Notes: generated by a model from the letters alone, not told the origin. 63,017 nucleotides of DNA from Glycomyces tritici (GCF_030403505.1 NZ_JAUEMJ010000016.1:1-63017), one strand, 5' to 3'; shown: positions 24,094-33,515, counted from the stretch's first letter. Numbers and translations are program-made.

Positions 24094-24103
24094 ACGTGCT
24101 GCC

Positions 24104-24109
24104 ACTATA
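24104..24109 (-). promoter_or_regulatory. -10 element of the HD gene
   Basis: TATAGT on the minus strand, placed so that transcription would begin at or next to ATG 24093. No clear -35 is visible. Confidence 0.4.
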
Positions 24110-24583
24110 ACGCCTGAACTGCTTTGAGGAAGAACCCCAGCGCACCGCCGCTGGCGGGCCCACTACGGCCGGAGCCCAGGCCAAGAAGCCCTGTGAGAAC
24201 TTTCTATACATCTTCAAGGCGGCCTTGCGGCCGCGCCTCGCGGCAGGCCTGCGGTCCGGTCCTCGCTTCGCTGCGGGCGGTCCTCGGCCGGCCACGGGCC
24301 AAGCGGAGGACGCCCTGAGGATGGAAGAAAGGTTCCGGCCGGAACCCTTGGCCGGGGACCCCTGCGGGCGCGCGGCCAGGCCGGATAGCGGGCGATCCCT
24401 GCGGGCCCGCCCTGTCGCCGAGCGAGCGTATCGCGCACCCGCCCCCGGCCAATGAACCCGGCCTCCAGTGAGGTCAAGAGCGAGCTGGGTAATGGGCTGA
24501 ACTATGACCGAGCCCTCTGCCAACCAAAAGGACCGTCAAGATGCGATTGACACTGACTGACTGTGCGCGGGGATAATCGTCTG
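24110..24583. other. non-coding region rich in palindromes
   Basis: No ORF with proper codon pattern. The stretch 24200-24450 is full of GGCC-containing short inverted repeats and includes a perfect 16-bp palindrome GGTTCCGGCCGGAACC at 24331-24346. A conserved non-coding cis locus (clt for transfer, or a single-strand origin for rolling-circle replication) is possible, but I cannot identify one. Confidence 0.4.
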
Positions 24584-25039
24584 ATGGAAGAAACCCCAAT
24601 CATTGTGCAAGTAGGCTCTGAGACACCGTTGATTGTCCAGCTAGCTCCAGCAATCATTGCCGCTATCGCGCTTGTGCTGGCGGCGTTCGTGACATCCTTC
24701 CTGACGCTGCGCCTCGAACACCGGAAGTGGTTGCGACAGGCACGACTAGAGGCATATGAGGGGTATGCGTCATTTCTCCGTGATCTCCAATTCGGTTGGG
24801 ATGGTAAGGACAAGGCGCGCGTCACAAAAGATCAACTTCAGCGGGGCGCTGCATGGATCGACCAAATCAGACTCGTAGGGACGAATCAGGTGACGGACAG
24901 TGCAGACAAACACCTTGTCACGATCTCGGAAGCGATCAGCGGCGATCCGGACAATTTCCAGGAAGTGATACTCAACTGCCTAAATGATTTCCGCAAATAT
25001 GCTCGGAAGGATTTGGGCGCAGATCGATCTACCAGATAG
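24584..25039 (+). CDS. single-membrane-span hypothetical protein
   Basis: 151 residues from ATG 24584 (GGGGA about nine bases upstream; GTG 24563 is an alternative). One N-terminal membrane helix at about 18-42 (LAPAIIAAIALVLAAFVTSF) and a cytoplasmic helical domain (LRLEHRKWLRQARLEAYEGY). Cargo gene of the AICE with no assigned function; lower G+C than the core genes. Confidence 0.7.
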   Translation: MEETPIIVQVGSETPLIVQLAPAIIAAIALVLAAFVTSFLTLRLEHRKWLRQARLEAYEGYASFLRDLQFGWDGKDKARVTKDQLQRGAAWIDQIRLVGTNQVTDSADKHLVTISEAISGDPDNFQEVILNCLNDFRKYARKDLGADRSTR

Positions 25040-25101
25040 TCGACTCGCGTGTACTGACATTCCGAATATGGATTATTCCTATGGCTCCGGCTTGACCGCA
25101 G

Positions 25102-25121
25102 TACAGCAGCAAAGTACAGCA
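25102..25121. promoter_or_regulatory. right pair of putative integrase arm sites
   Basis: TACAGCA at 25102 and 25115, 13 bases apart in direct orientation, about 85 bases inside attR. It matches the left pair (14097, 14110) in motif, spacing and some flanking bases (TACAGCAGCNNNNTACAGCA). Confidence 0.55.
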
Positions 25122-25205
25122 ACCGCAGCGAGCGAGGATACCTCGGATTGGCTCTGACCAGCTGCGATGCACCTTGGTTGGCCCCCAACGACCCCCATGC
25201 CGATA

Positions 25206-25249
25206 GTTCGGGACGAGGGGGTCGCAGGTTCAAATCCTGTCAACCCGAC
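25206..25249 (+). repeat. attR: 44-bp direct repeat
   Basis: Identical to 13993-14036, the 3' part of tRNA-Pro. Beyond it the original tRNA flank resumes with a rho-independent terminator. Confidence 0.93.
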
Positions 25250-25256
25250 CAAAGAC

Positions 25257-25280
25257 AAGGGGGCCGCAAGGCCCCCTTTT
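25257..25280 (+). terminator. original tRNA-Pro terminator
   Basis: AAGGGGGCC GCAA GGCCCCCTT followed by TTCC: a 9-bp stem with a GCAA tetraloop and a T run. It lies 8 bases after the att repeat, so it was displaced from the tRNA by the AICE. Confidence 0.8.
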
Positions 25281-25293
25281 CCGTGCTCGCGCG

Positions 25294-25586
25294 CCGTGGC
25301 CGATGTGGCGGCGTCTTCCGCCCGGCGCAGGGTGACGTCGCGGTCGCCCTTGCCGGCGCCCTGACCGTCTCCGCGGCGGTCGACTTCGACCCGAAGCAGA
25401 CCGGCGGCCTCGACGCCGCGCTCACGACGCCGGGCGGGGGCGGCCTGGGGCGGCCTGATCGCACTCGAGTGCTTCGGCGTCTACCGCTTCTTACAGGCCG
25501 AATACCGAAAGGATCCGACCGGACGATCACGGCAGACCGTTTGTGGAAATCCGAGAAAATACGAGGGCGTCGCAGATCGATCGTAG
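25294..25586 (+). pseudogene. 3' fragment of a DUF1206 membrane protein gene
   Basis: In one frame GALTVSAAVDFDPKQTGGLD resembles the end of a DUF1206 protein; the match continues in another frame from about 25452 with LIALECFGVYRFLQAEYRKD and a stop at 25584-25586. The frameshift and missing 5' part show decay. It belongs to the chromosomal flank of the tRNA. Confidence 0.6.
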
Positions 25587-25664
25587 GGATCTGTTGTAGG
25601 AATGCTCCAACTGAGGCGCGGATTCGGTAGTGGAGTGCTTGCGGATGGTCGCGACACTGGCCTC

Positions 25665-26261
25665 ATGAACACGACACCGCAGACCACCGCCGCAAGGGGC
25701 ATTGTGCCCGCCGTCCTCTGGGGGCTCGCCCCGTTCGCATGGCTCTTCCTTCTCCTGGGATGGCTCGACTTGGACGGGGACCTGTCCGGCCCGGTCCAGA
25801 CCGCACTCGGCATCGCGGTCCTGTCGCTGCCGGCACCCTGGCTGCTCTGGGCCTCATGGCGGATGCCGCGCCGCCGCGTGAAGACGTACCTCGTCGAAGG
25901 AGGCGCCCTGGCCGCGATGCTGCTCTCGCTCTTCGTCACCGCCGTGTACTTCCTGCCCGCCGGCAATCCGAACGAGACGGCGTCACCGGGCTTCACCGCG
26001 GCGTTCGCCGCCGCCGCGGTGGTGCTCATCGCGGCCTCCTGGCCGCTGCCGGGCCGCCGCCTCGCCTACGGTCTGCCCGCCCTGGGCTGCGCGGTCTTCG
26101 CGATCAGTGTTCAGGTACCGCAATGGAGGACCGGCGCGCACCTGGAATCGGCGATCGCCGTCGCGGACGAAGTGCTGCTGAACGTCCTCATGGGGGCGAT
26201 CGCCCTGGGTGTGCTCCTCCAGATCGCCTGGTGGCTGCGCGGGAAGCTCCGTGCCGCCTAA
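25665..26261 (+). CDS. hypothetical membrane protein
   Basis: 198 residues from ATG 25665, with no strong ribosome site. Five or six hydrophobic helices (VLWGLAPFAWLFLLLGWL; ALGIAVLSLPAPWLLWASW; LAAMLLSLFVTAVYFLP; AFAAAAVVLIAASWPL; LNVLMGAIALGVLLQIAWWL). No family recognised. It lies between attR and the relic insertion, so it may itself be left over from the older element or belong to the host. Confidence 0.72.
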   Translation: MNTTPQTTAARGIVPAVLWGLAPFAWLFLLLGWLDLDGDLSGPVQTALGIAVLSLPAPWLLWASWRMPRRRVKTYLVEGGALAAMLLSLFVTAVYFLPAGNPNETASPGFTAAFAAAAVVLIAASWPLPGRRLAYGLPALGCAVFAISVQVPQWRTGAHLESAIAVADEVLLNVLMGAIALGVLLQIAWWLRGKLRAA

Positions 26262-26327
26262 CCGAGCCGAAGGCCAGGGACCCCAGACCAGACACCGAGA
26301 CGCTTCCTATGACCCGAGACACGGGTT

Positions 26328-26502
26328 TCCAGCACACAGTCACCCCGACGGATGAAACAGCAGTTCAGGGCCGGTCTCCCCTGCGGGATGCCGGCCCTGA
26401 CCGTGTCTGCGGCAGCGAGGTGCGGCGACGCCGGTCCTCGGGCTCAAGACGTTCGCTCAGCTTCCGGGACGCCGCTCACGCGGCCTTGTCGGAGGCCCGC
26501 GC
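26328..26502 (-). pseudogene. relic of an older AICE end (integrase 3' end, terminator, decayed att)
   Basis: The segment is clearly similar to 14013-14195: the string GATGAAACAGCAGTTCAGGG is identical in both, followed by the same hairpin arms and the region of the last integrase codons (CGCTCAGCTTCCG, GGCCTTGTC-GAGGCC). The arm motifs TACAGCA have become TGCGGCA/TGCGGCG, and CAGTCACCCCGAC resembles the att end CTGTCAACCCGAC. Frame is lost, with a stop in the integrase frame. It is a footprint of an earlier related element. Confidence 0.72.
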
Positions 26503-27302
26503 TCAGCGGTCGTGTCCTGCGGCGGCGGGGTGAGCATGCCGGCGCGCAGCTCCGTGAGCGTGCTCTTGAGCAGGCGGGAGACGTGCATCTGCGAGACGCC
26601 GATCTCCGTGCCGATCTGGGACTGCGTCTTCTCGCCGAAGAACCGCAGCGCGAGGATCTGGCGCTCGCGCGTGGGCAGCCGCCGCAGGAGCGGGAGCAGG
26701 GACGTCAGGTTGTCGACCAGTTCGAGGGCGAGGTCTTCCGAGCCGATCGTCTCGACCGGCGAGAGGCCGTCCTCGTGCACCGGCTGGTCGAGGGAGACCG
26801 ACCGGAGCGACTTGATCGCCTCCAGCCCTTCCAGGACTTCGGATTCGGGGATGCCCAGCCGCTCGGCGAGGTCGCCGGCGGTGGCCGGACGGCCGAGCGT
26901 CTGGGAGAGCTGGAGTGCCGCGGTGGTGATCGCCATGCGCACCTCCTGGAGGCGGCGCGGCAGGCGCACCGGCCAGGCGGTGTCGCGGAAGTGGCGGCGC
27001 ACCTCGCCCATGACGGTCGGCACGGCGAAGGAGAGGAACTCGCCGCGTTCGTGGTCGAAGCGGTCGATGGCGCGGATGAGGCCGACCGTGGCGACCTGGG
27101 CGAGGTCGTCCTTGGCGATGCCGCGGCTCGAGTATCGGCGGGCGATGTGGTCGGCGAGGGGGAGGTATCCGGTGATGATCCGGCTCCTGAGTTCCTCGCG
27201 TCGGGGATCGTGGACGTCGAGTCCGGCCATCTGACCGAACAAGGGGGCGAACTCCCCGTATTCGTCGTCGCTCTTGCGTCGGCTGAGGTGTCGTGGTGCC
27301 AT
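26457..27302 (-). CDS. SigB/SigF/SigG-family RNA polymerase sigma factor
   Basis: 281 residues with regions 2 (ADHIARRYSSRGIAKDDLAQ, VGLIRAIDRFDHERGEF), 3 (GRPATAGDLAERLGIPESEV) and 4 (LPTRERQILALRFFGEKTQSQIGTEIGVSQMHVSRLL). Typical of actinobacterial stress and sporulation group-3 sigma factors. The last 15-20 residues (AERGPPTRPRERRPGS) are read from the relic integrase DNA in a different frame, so the natural C-terminus was probably replaced. No anti-sigma gene is adjacent. Confidence 0.93.
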   Translation of the reverse strand: MAPRHLSRRKSDDEYGEFAPLFGQMAGLDVHDPRREELRSRIITGYLPLADHIARRYSSRGIAKDDLAQVATVGLIRAIDRFDHERGEFLSFAVPTVMGEVRRHFRDTAWPVRLPRRLQEVRMAITTAALQLSQTLGRPATAGDLAERLGIPESEVLEGLEAIKSLRSVSLDQPVHEDGLSPVETIGSEDLALELVDNLTSLLPLLRRLPTRERQILALRFFGEKTQSQIGTEIGVSQMHVSRLLKSTLTELRAGMLTPPPQDTTAERGPPTRPRERRPGS

Positions 27303-27598
27303 GTGCGGCTACCGCCTTGCGGCTGTCTGGTTGGGCAACCGGTGAACACCCGGCTTCGGATCGACCAGGTTGCGCTTCCCGGGCCGGCACCAGCGCGTTC
27401 CACCCCTGCGTGCGGGGTAGGTCCCGCATCGCAGGCGTTCAGAGCGCGGTTCTGCTGACACATGCGGAGCGCTCGGGTCTTCGATTCCCGTCCCGGCTCG
27501 CGTCAAAGCGGGCCGTGCAGGTGCCCGAGCGGCTCCATCGATGTGCCCAGCCTATACCGATTCGGTCTCAATGCGGCCTGGCTGACCGCTGCCCGTTC

Positions 27599-27862
27599 CT
27601 ATAAACCTGCAGGGAGTGCCACTTTCGACAGTCTCGGCGGCACGCCGCACCCCACCGCGTGCGCCAGCCAGTGGCCGAGCGCGGACGACGCGGTGCGGAA
27701 CGAGCGGTAGGAGCCGAGGTGCTGCGCGTGCGGCCCGAAGGCCGAGTGCAGTTCCTCGACGGCCGAGACGTACCCGGCGAACTCGCCGTCCAGCGTCGCG
27801 ACGTACAGGTCGGGGGCGGCGGGCTTCCAGACGAGGGAAGGCATTGGGGCGGGGATGGTCAC
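27599..27862 (-). CDS. small hypothetical protein
   Basis: 87 residues from GTG 27862, supported by AGGA five bases upstream; an internal ATG at 27844 is possible. WKPAAPDLYVATLDGEFAGYVS suggests a small beta domain, then a helix. No family assigned. In the 296 bp between this gene and the sigma factor I see no gene. Confidence 0.62.
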   Translation of the reverse strand: MTIPAPMPSLVWKPAAPDLYVATLDGEFAGYVSAVEELHSAFGPHAQHLGSYRSFRTASSALGHWLAHAVGCGVPPRLSKVALPAGL

Positions 27863-27921
27863 CTGAATCCTGAGTGGATCGGTGCGGGTGCCGAGTCCGC
27901 TTGGGAACGAGGGCGAGCCGG

Positions 27922-28242
27922 TCAGCGGCGCACTCGCCGGACTGCGGCCTTGCCGCGTTCGGGGAGTTCGGCCGCGGCGTGCGTCAGGGCGTCCCTGACG
28001 TCCTCCGCGCGGGACGCGGCCCGTCGCAGGAGCGTCTTCGACCGGCGCCGGCGGGTGAGCTGCACCCCGATGACGGCGACGGCGGCGATGCCGACGGCGA
28101 CCGATCCCACGAGGACCGGGAGCATCGACCTGATGCCGCCCGTCTCCCGCAGGACGTCGAGTTCGTTGTCCCGCAACTCGTCTGAGGGCGACTGGTCGTC
28201 CTCGGCTCCGGTGGTCTCGGTTGATTCGATCAATGTGCTCAT
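27922..28242 (-). CDS. small membrane protein
   Basis: 106 residues from ATG 28242 with AGGAGG seven bases upstream. An acidic N-terminus, one membrane helix at about 41-60 (LPVLVGSVAVGIAAVAVIGV), then a strongly basic tail. Unknown function; resembles stress-associated small membrane proteins encoded near SigB-type factors. Confidence 0.72.
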   Translation of the reverse strand: MSTLIESTETTGAEDDQSPSDELRDNELDVLRETGGIRSMLPVLVGSVAVGIAAVAVIGVQLTRRRRSKTLLRRAASRAEDVRDALTHAAAELPERGKAAVRRVRR

Positions 28243-28327
28243 GGCGCATCCTCCTGGCGTTCGGTTCCGAGAGCATGCCCGTTCCCAGGCGGGACGAAAC
28301 CCCGCCCGGTCGTCCGGGGCCGCCGGA

Positions 28328-28492
28328 TCAGGCTGCGCCGCGGCCGGCGCCGCGCCTGATGAATCCGAAGACGATGGTGCCGATGAACAGCACGATGCCG
28401 ATGATGGCCAGCCAGAGCAGGCCCTCGATGGCGAAGCCGACGATCGCGAGCACGACCCAGACAATGATCAGAAGCCATAGAACAGTAGCCAT
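28328..28492 (-). CDS. small hydrophobic protein (two membrane helices)
   Basis: 54 residues from ATG 28492: MATVLWLLIIVWVVLAIVGF then EGLLWLAIIGIVLFIGTIVF and a short basic end. Typical of YtxH/hydrophobic stress peptides of actinobacteria. The 282 bp up to the esterase gene hold no further gene. Confidence 0.7.
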   Translation of the reverse strand: MATVLWLLIIVWVVLAIVGFAIEGLLWLAIIGIVLFIGTIVFGFIRRGAGRGAA

Positions 28493-28711
28493 ATATCGAT
28501 CGTACGGCTGTGAACGGCGCAAATATGCAAAAGCGGCACTATTCGCGAGCCGGGCTCACTTGCTCGTGGCCAGGCCGGGGCGGCGAAGGGATTCGCCTGC
28601 AGAAAGATCAGATGAACGAGGCCTCTCGGATGCGCTGATCAGGCGGTAGGCCTGATTTATCCGTGGTTGCACCGACCTCTTGACCTGATACGTCATATGT
28701 AAGTACGCTGA

Positions 28712-30139
<1,428 letters not shown>

Positions 30140-30167
30140 CGCCCCCGCGCCGGACCACCACCCCGCA

Positions 30168-30198
30168 GCCGAGGCCGGGAGCACCTCCCGGCCTCGGC
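30168..30198. terminator. hairpin terminator after the esterase
   Basis: GCCGAGGCCGGGA and its exact complement, a 13-bp stem with a 5-base loop, 29 bases after the stop. Confidence 0.75.
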
Positions 30199-30284
30199 CG
30201 CTCGCAGGGGTGGAGATAACTTCACCGTGAAGTCGGGCACCAGCGGCAATGTGCGGGCCCGCTCGCGAACCTACTGTTCAATGC

Positions 30285-31544
30285 ATGGACATTTCAGCGG
30301 CGCCGCCGATCCCCTGGCGCAGAGCCCCGCGAGCAGCAGTGCGGGCCTTCTGGGCGGGCTCGACCTGGCGCTCCCTCATGCACCTCGTCACCGGGGCGCT
30401 GGTCGGCATCGCCGGCGGCGCCGCCATCGCCGCACTCGTCGCCACCGGCGTCGGCGGCCTCATCACCATCATCGTCCCGATCATCATGGGCGGCATCCTG
30501 CTGGTCGTGAACGGCGTGCTCACGGTGGTGCAGCGCAGCCGCCACACCGCGTTCCTCGGCACCGAGTGGCCCGAAGGGCCGTTCACGCAGCCGGTGACGT
30601 TCGCGCCGCGCCACCTCCTGGCGATCGTGAAGCACCCCCGCACATGGCGGCAGCTCGCCTACCACGCGATCGCCGGGATCTACGGCTTTCTGGCGGCGGC
30701 CTTCGCGATCGCCGCGTGGACCGCGGGCCCCGCGATGGTCTTCGCGCCGCTCATCGGCCGCGAGTCGGGGCTGGACCCCAGGCACTGGATCCTCTGCGGC
30801 ACCGGCATCGTCCTGACCCTCGCGGCGCCCTGGATCACCCGCGGCCTGGCGGTGCTCGACGAGCTCATGGCGCGGGTCCTCCTGGGCACCAGCCGGGCGG
30901 AGGCCCTCGAGCTGCGGGTGACCGATCTCGCCGCGAGCCGCGACTCTACTGTGGATGCGGCGGACGCGGAGCGGCGCCGCATCGAGCGGGACCTCCACGA
31001 CGGCGCGCAGCAGCGGCTCACCTCGCTCGCCATGAACCTCGGGATCGCCCGCGCCACTCTTGACGACCTTCCTGAGGAGGGCGCCCGCGCCATCGCGGAA
31101 GCCCACGAGGAGGCCAAGCAGGTCCTCACCGACCTGCGCGACCTGGTGCGCGGCCTGCACCCGGCGGTGCTCGAGGACCGCGGCCTGGACGCCGCGCTCT
31201 CGGCGGTCGCCGCCCGCTCGCCGGTCCCGGTGCGGCTGCGCGTCGACATGGACCGACGCGTCGCCCGGGACGTGGAAGCCGTCGCCTACTTCGTCGTCTC
31301 CGAGGCACTGACCAATGTGGCCAGACACTCCGAGGCCGAGCACGCCGCGGTCGAAGTGTCCCTAGAGGACGGGGTGCTGCACCTGCGCATCGCCGACGAC
31401 GGCCGCGGCGGCGCGGACGCTCAGGCGGGCACCGGACTCCAGGGCCTGTCCGACCGGGTGCGCTCGGTCGACGGCACCTTCCGCATCACCAGCCCCCTCG
31501 GGGGCCCCACGGAAATCGAAGCGGAGCTGCCATGCGCGTCGTGA
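30285..31544 (+). CDS. sensor histidine kinase, NarL/HisKA_3 type
   Basis: 419 residues from ATG 30285. The N-terminal half has membrane helices (about 34-72 and 125-160, plus one near 180) in a PspC/sensor-like module. It then has a HisKA_3 dimerisation motif with phospho-His in ERDLHDGAQQRLTSLAM and an HATPase with N-box SEALTNVARHS and G-box DDGRGG...GTGLQGL. It phosphorylates the response regulator encoded next, with a 13-base overlap. Confidence 0.93.
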   Translation: MDISAAPPIPWRRAPRAAVRAFWAGSTWRSLMHLVTGALVGIAGGAAIAALVATGVGGLITIIVPIIMGGILLVVNGVLTVVQRSRHTAFLGTEWPEGPFTQPVTFAPRHLLAIVKHPRTWRQLAYHAIAGIYGFLAAAFAIAAWTAGPAMVFAPLIGRESGLDPRHWILCGTGIVLTLAAPWITRGLAVLDELMARVLLGTSRAEALELRVTDLAASRDSTVDAADAERRRIERDLHDGAQQRLTSLAMNLGIARATLDDLPEEGARAIAEAHEEAKQVLTDLRDLVRGLHPAVLEDRGLDAALSAVAARSPVPVRLRVDMDRRVARDVEAVAYFVVSEALTNVARHSEAEHAAVEVSLEDGVLHLRIADDGRGGADAQAGTGLQGLSDRVRSVDGTFRITSPLGGPTEIEAELPCAS

Positions 31545-32191
31545 TCGCCGAAGACTCGGTCCTGCTGCGGGAGGGCCTGGCCAGGCTCATGGAGATCGGC
31601 GGCATCGAAGTCATCGACACCGTGGGCGATGCGGAGGCACTGCTGCGCTCGGTCGAGCGCGACCGGCCCGACCTCGTCGTGGCCGACGTGCGGATGCCGC
31701 CCGACCAGAGCGACGAAGGCGTGCGCGCCGCACTGGTGCTGCGCCGCCAGTACCCGGACCTGGCGATCCTCATGCTCTCCCAGTACGTCGAGGAGCGGTA
31801 CGCCGTCGAACTGCTCACCGGGCAGATGCGCGGCATCGGCTACCTGCTCAAGGACCGGGTCGCCGACGTCGCCGAGTTCCTCGCCTCGCTCAAGCGGGTC
31901 GCGGACGGCGGCACCGCCCTCGACCCCGAGGTGATCTCCCAGCTCCTGGTGCGCCGCAACGGCAGCGAGCTCGACCGCCTCACCCCGAGAGAGCGCGAAG
32001 TGCTCTCGCACATGGCGGAGGGCCGCTCCAACGCCGGCATCGCCGCCGTCCTCGTCCTCAGCGAGGGCGCGGTCAGCAAGCACATCAACTCGATCTTCAC
32101 CAAGCTCGGGCTCCCGCCCAGTGACAGCGGCAACCGCCGCGTGCTCGCCATTCTCAAGTTCCTGCAAGGCAACACGAAGGACCGGTCATGA
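31532..32191 (+). CDS. NarL/LuxR-family response regulator
   Basis: 219 residues. Receiver domain with acidic pocket at AEDSVLLREG and phospho-acceptor Asp in VVADVRMPP near residue 53; LuxR-type HTH LTPREREVLSHMAEGRSNAGIA at the C-terminus. Partner of the preceding kinase; its last codon overlaps the next gene, so all three are one operon. Confidence 0.95.
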   Translation: MRVVIAEDSVLLREGLARLMEIGGIEVIDTVGDAEALLRSVERDRPDLVVADVRMPPDQSDEGVRAALVLRRQYPDLAILMLSQYVEERYAVELLTGQMRGIGYLLKDRVADVAEFLASLKRVADGGTALDPEVISQLLVRRNGSELDRLTPREREVLSHMAEGRSNAGIAAVLVLSEGAVSKHINSIFTKLGLPPSDSGNRRVLAILKFLQGNTKDRS

Positions 32192-32982
32192 TCGACACCC
32201 CCGAGAAGCAGACCACCGCCCCCGAGCCCGAAGCCCCCCGCGCCGCCCGTACCGTCTGGTGGATCGTCGGGGTCGCCTCCACCGGCATCGTGCTCCTGTT
32301 CGCCCTGGCCACCGCCGGCGTCTGGATCTGGTCCACCGCCTCGCCCGAGAAGTCCGAGACCCACAGCGAGACGTACACGGAACCCACCACGGGCGTCGAC
32401 GTCACCGTGGAGGTCGGGAGCATCGAACTCAACGCCTCCGCCGACGGCTCGCTCGTGGTCGACCGCGAGACCATCTGGCGCGGTGAGGATCCCAAGGTCA
32501 AGGAGCAGTGGCAGGGCGAGACGTTCACGGCCTCAGGCGAATGCAACGACCGCCTGATCGTCTTCGCGAGCGACGAGTGCGATGTGAACTACACGATCGC
32601 CGTGCCCAGCGGTGCCGCCGCCGAAGCGGAGAACTCGGTCGGCGACGTGCACATGGACGGCCTCGACGGCACGATCGACGTCGAGACCAGCATCGGCGGC
32701 GTCGAAGGCGAGAACCTGCGGGCCACCGAGACCCGGGTCGAATCCAGCGTCGGCTCGGTCCGCCTGGAGTACGCCGAGGTCCGCGGCGACATCAGCGTCA
32801 TCAACAGCACCGGCGACGTCGAGATCATCGTGCCCGATGACGGCACCACCTACGACGTGGTCTTCGAGTCCGGCGTCGGCAGCGAGGACATCGACATCGC
32901 GACCGACCCGTCCTCCCGCGCCGACTACGTCATCTCGGTCAACACCAGCGTCGGGGACCTCACGGTCCGGTACGCCGACTGA
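32188..32982 (+). CDS. membrane-anchored DUF4097-like beta protein
   Basis: 264 residues. One membrane helix at about 26-50 (WWIVGVASTGIVLLFALATA), then an extracytoplasmic domain of repeated beta strands (NSVGDVHMDGL, TSIGGVEGENL, SSVGSVRLEYAEV, NTSVGDLTVRYAD) as in DUF4097/DUF4098 proteins. Co-transcribed with the two-component system and probably regulated by it; possible envelope-stress sensor or effector. Confidence 0.82.
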   Translation: MIDTPEKQTTAPEPEAPRAARTVWWIVGVASTGIVLLFALATAGVWIWSTASPEKSETHSETYTEPTTGVDVTVEVGSIELNASADGSLVVDRETIWRGEDPKVKEQWQGETFTASGECNDRLIVFASDECDVNYTIAVPSGAAAEAENSVGDVHMDGLDGTIDVETSIGGVEGENLRATETRVESSVGSVRLEYAEVRGDISVINSTGDVEIIVPDDGTTYDVVFESGVGSEDIDIATDPSSRADYVISVNTSVGDLTVRYAD

Positions 32983-33000
32983 CACCGAGTGCTCTCTCCC

Positions 33001-33033
33001 GCCGTCCGCGACCGGTCTCCGGTCGCGGACGGC
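33001..33033. terminator. hairpin terminator of the two-component operon
   Basis: 15-bp perfect stem GCCGTCCGCGACCGG and complement with a 3-base loop, 18 bases past the stop. Confidence 0.8.
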
Positions 33034-33166
33034 GGCGTCTCCAGAGGTGCCGTGGCGCAGGAGCCTTCGTGCTCGGCGGGCTGTGACTGCGGCGTCGGCA
33101 CCTGCGGCGCACCCGGCCCTGCGCGGGGCCGCACGCCGTGCCGGGCGCGGCGGTAGCGTGCGTGGC

Positions 33167-33490
33167 ATGACCGAGCTGTTGCACCTGACCGAACCGGGCC
33201 TCTGGGAGGCCGCGCTCGCCGCGGGCGTGTACGAAGGCTCCACGCGCGGGAAGACCCTCGCCGAGGTGGGCTTCATCCACTGCTCGCTGCCCGAGCAGCT
33301 CGAGGCCGTGGCCGCGTTCGTGTACGGCGACCACCCCGGGCCGCTCGTGGTCCTGGTCATCGACACCGCGCTGGTCGACGTGCCGATCCGCTACGAGGCC
33401 CCCGGGCCCGGCGCACCCGAATACCCGCACTTGTACGGCCCGCTGGCGACGAGCGCGGTCGTGGAGGTGCGGCCCTGGGACGCGACCTGA
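33167..33490 (+). CDS. DUF952 family protein
   Basis: 107 residues from ATG 33167. DUF952 signature: LLHLTEPGLWEAALAAGVYE, GFIHCSLPEQLEAVA and PEYPHLYGPL. These small proteins resemble glutathione S-transferase-related or ADP-ribosyltransferase-like folds; function unknown. Confidence 0.9.
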   Translation: MTELLHLTEPGLWEAALAAGVYEGSTRGKTLAEVGFIHCSLPEQLEAVAAFVYGDHPGPLVVLVIDTALVDVPIRYEAPGPGAPEYPHLYGPLATSAVVEVRPWDAT

Positions 33491-33515
33491 TCCGGCCCGG
33501 TTCTCCTCCCGTGGG

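Larger units (their letters stand above)
13993..25249. mobile_element. actinomycete integrative and conjugative element (AICE), pSAM2-like
   Basis: Bounded by 44-bp perfect direct repeats (13993-14036 and 25206-25249) at the 3' end of tRNA-Pro; the excised circle would be 11,213 bp. Gene order from the tRNA is the AICE standard: tyrosine integrase, excisionase, RepSA-type replication initiator, small coupled genes with a DUF2637/Spd protein and an RRQRL zinc protein, FtsK-like transfer ATPase, membrane partner, small conserved proteins, then divergent XRE regulator and NUDIX hydrolase, and an HD hydrolase. Transfer would be as double-stranded DNA through a TraB-type pump. All core genes appear intact, so the element may be functional. 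Confidence 0.93.

Noticed and set aside
24124..24500. Several overlapping 60-150 codon frames
   Set aside because: Low-complexity GC-rich DNA with palindromes; none has a start signal or normal codon pattern.
25240..25530. Leftward 96-codon frame beside attR
   Set aside because: Antisense to the decayed DUF1206 fragment and the terminator.
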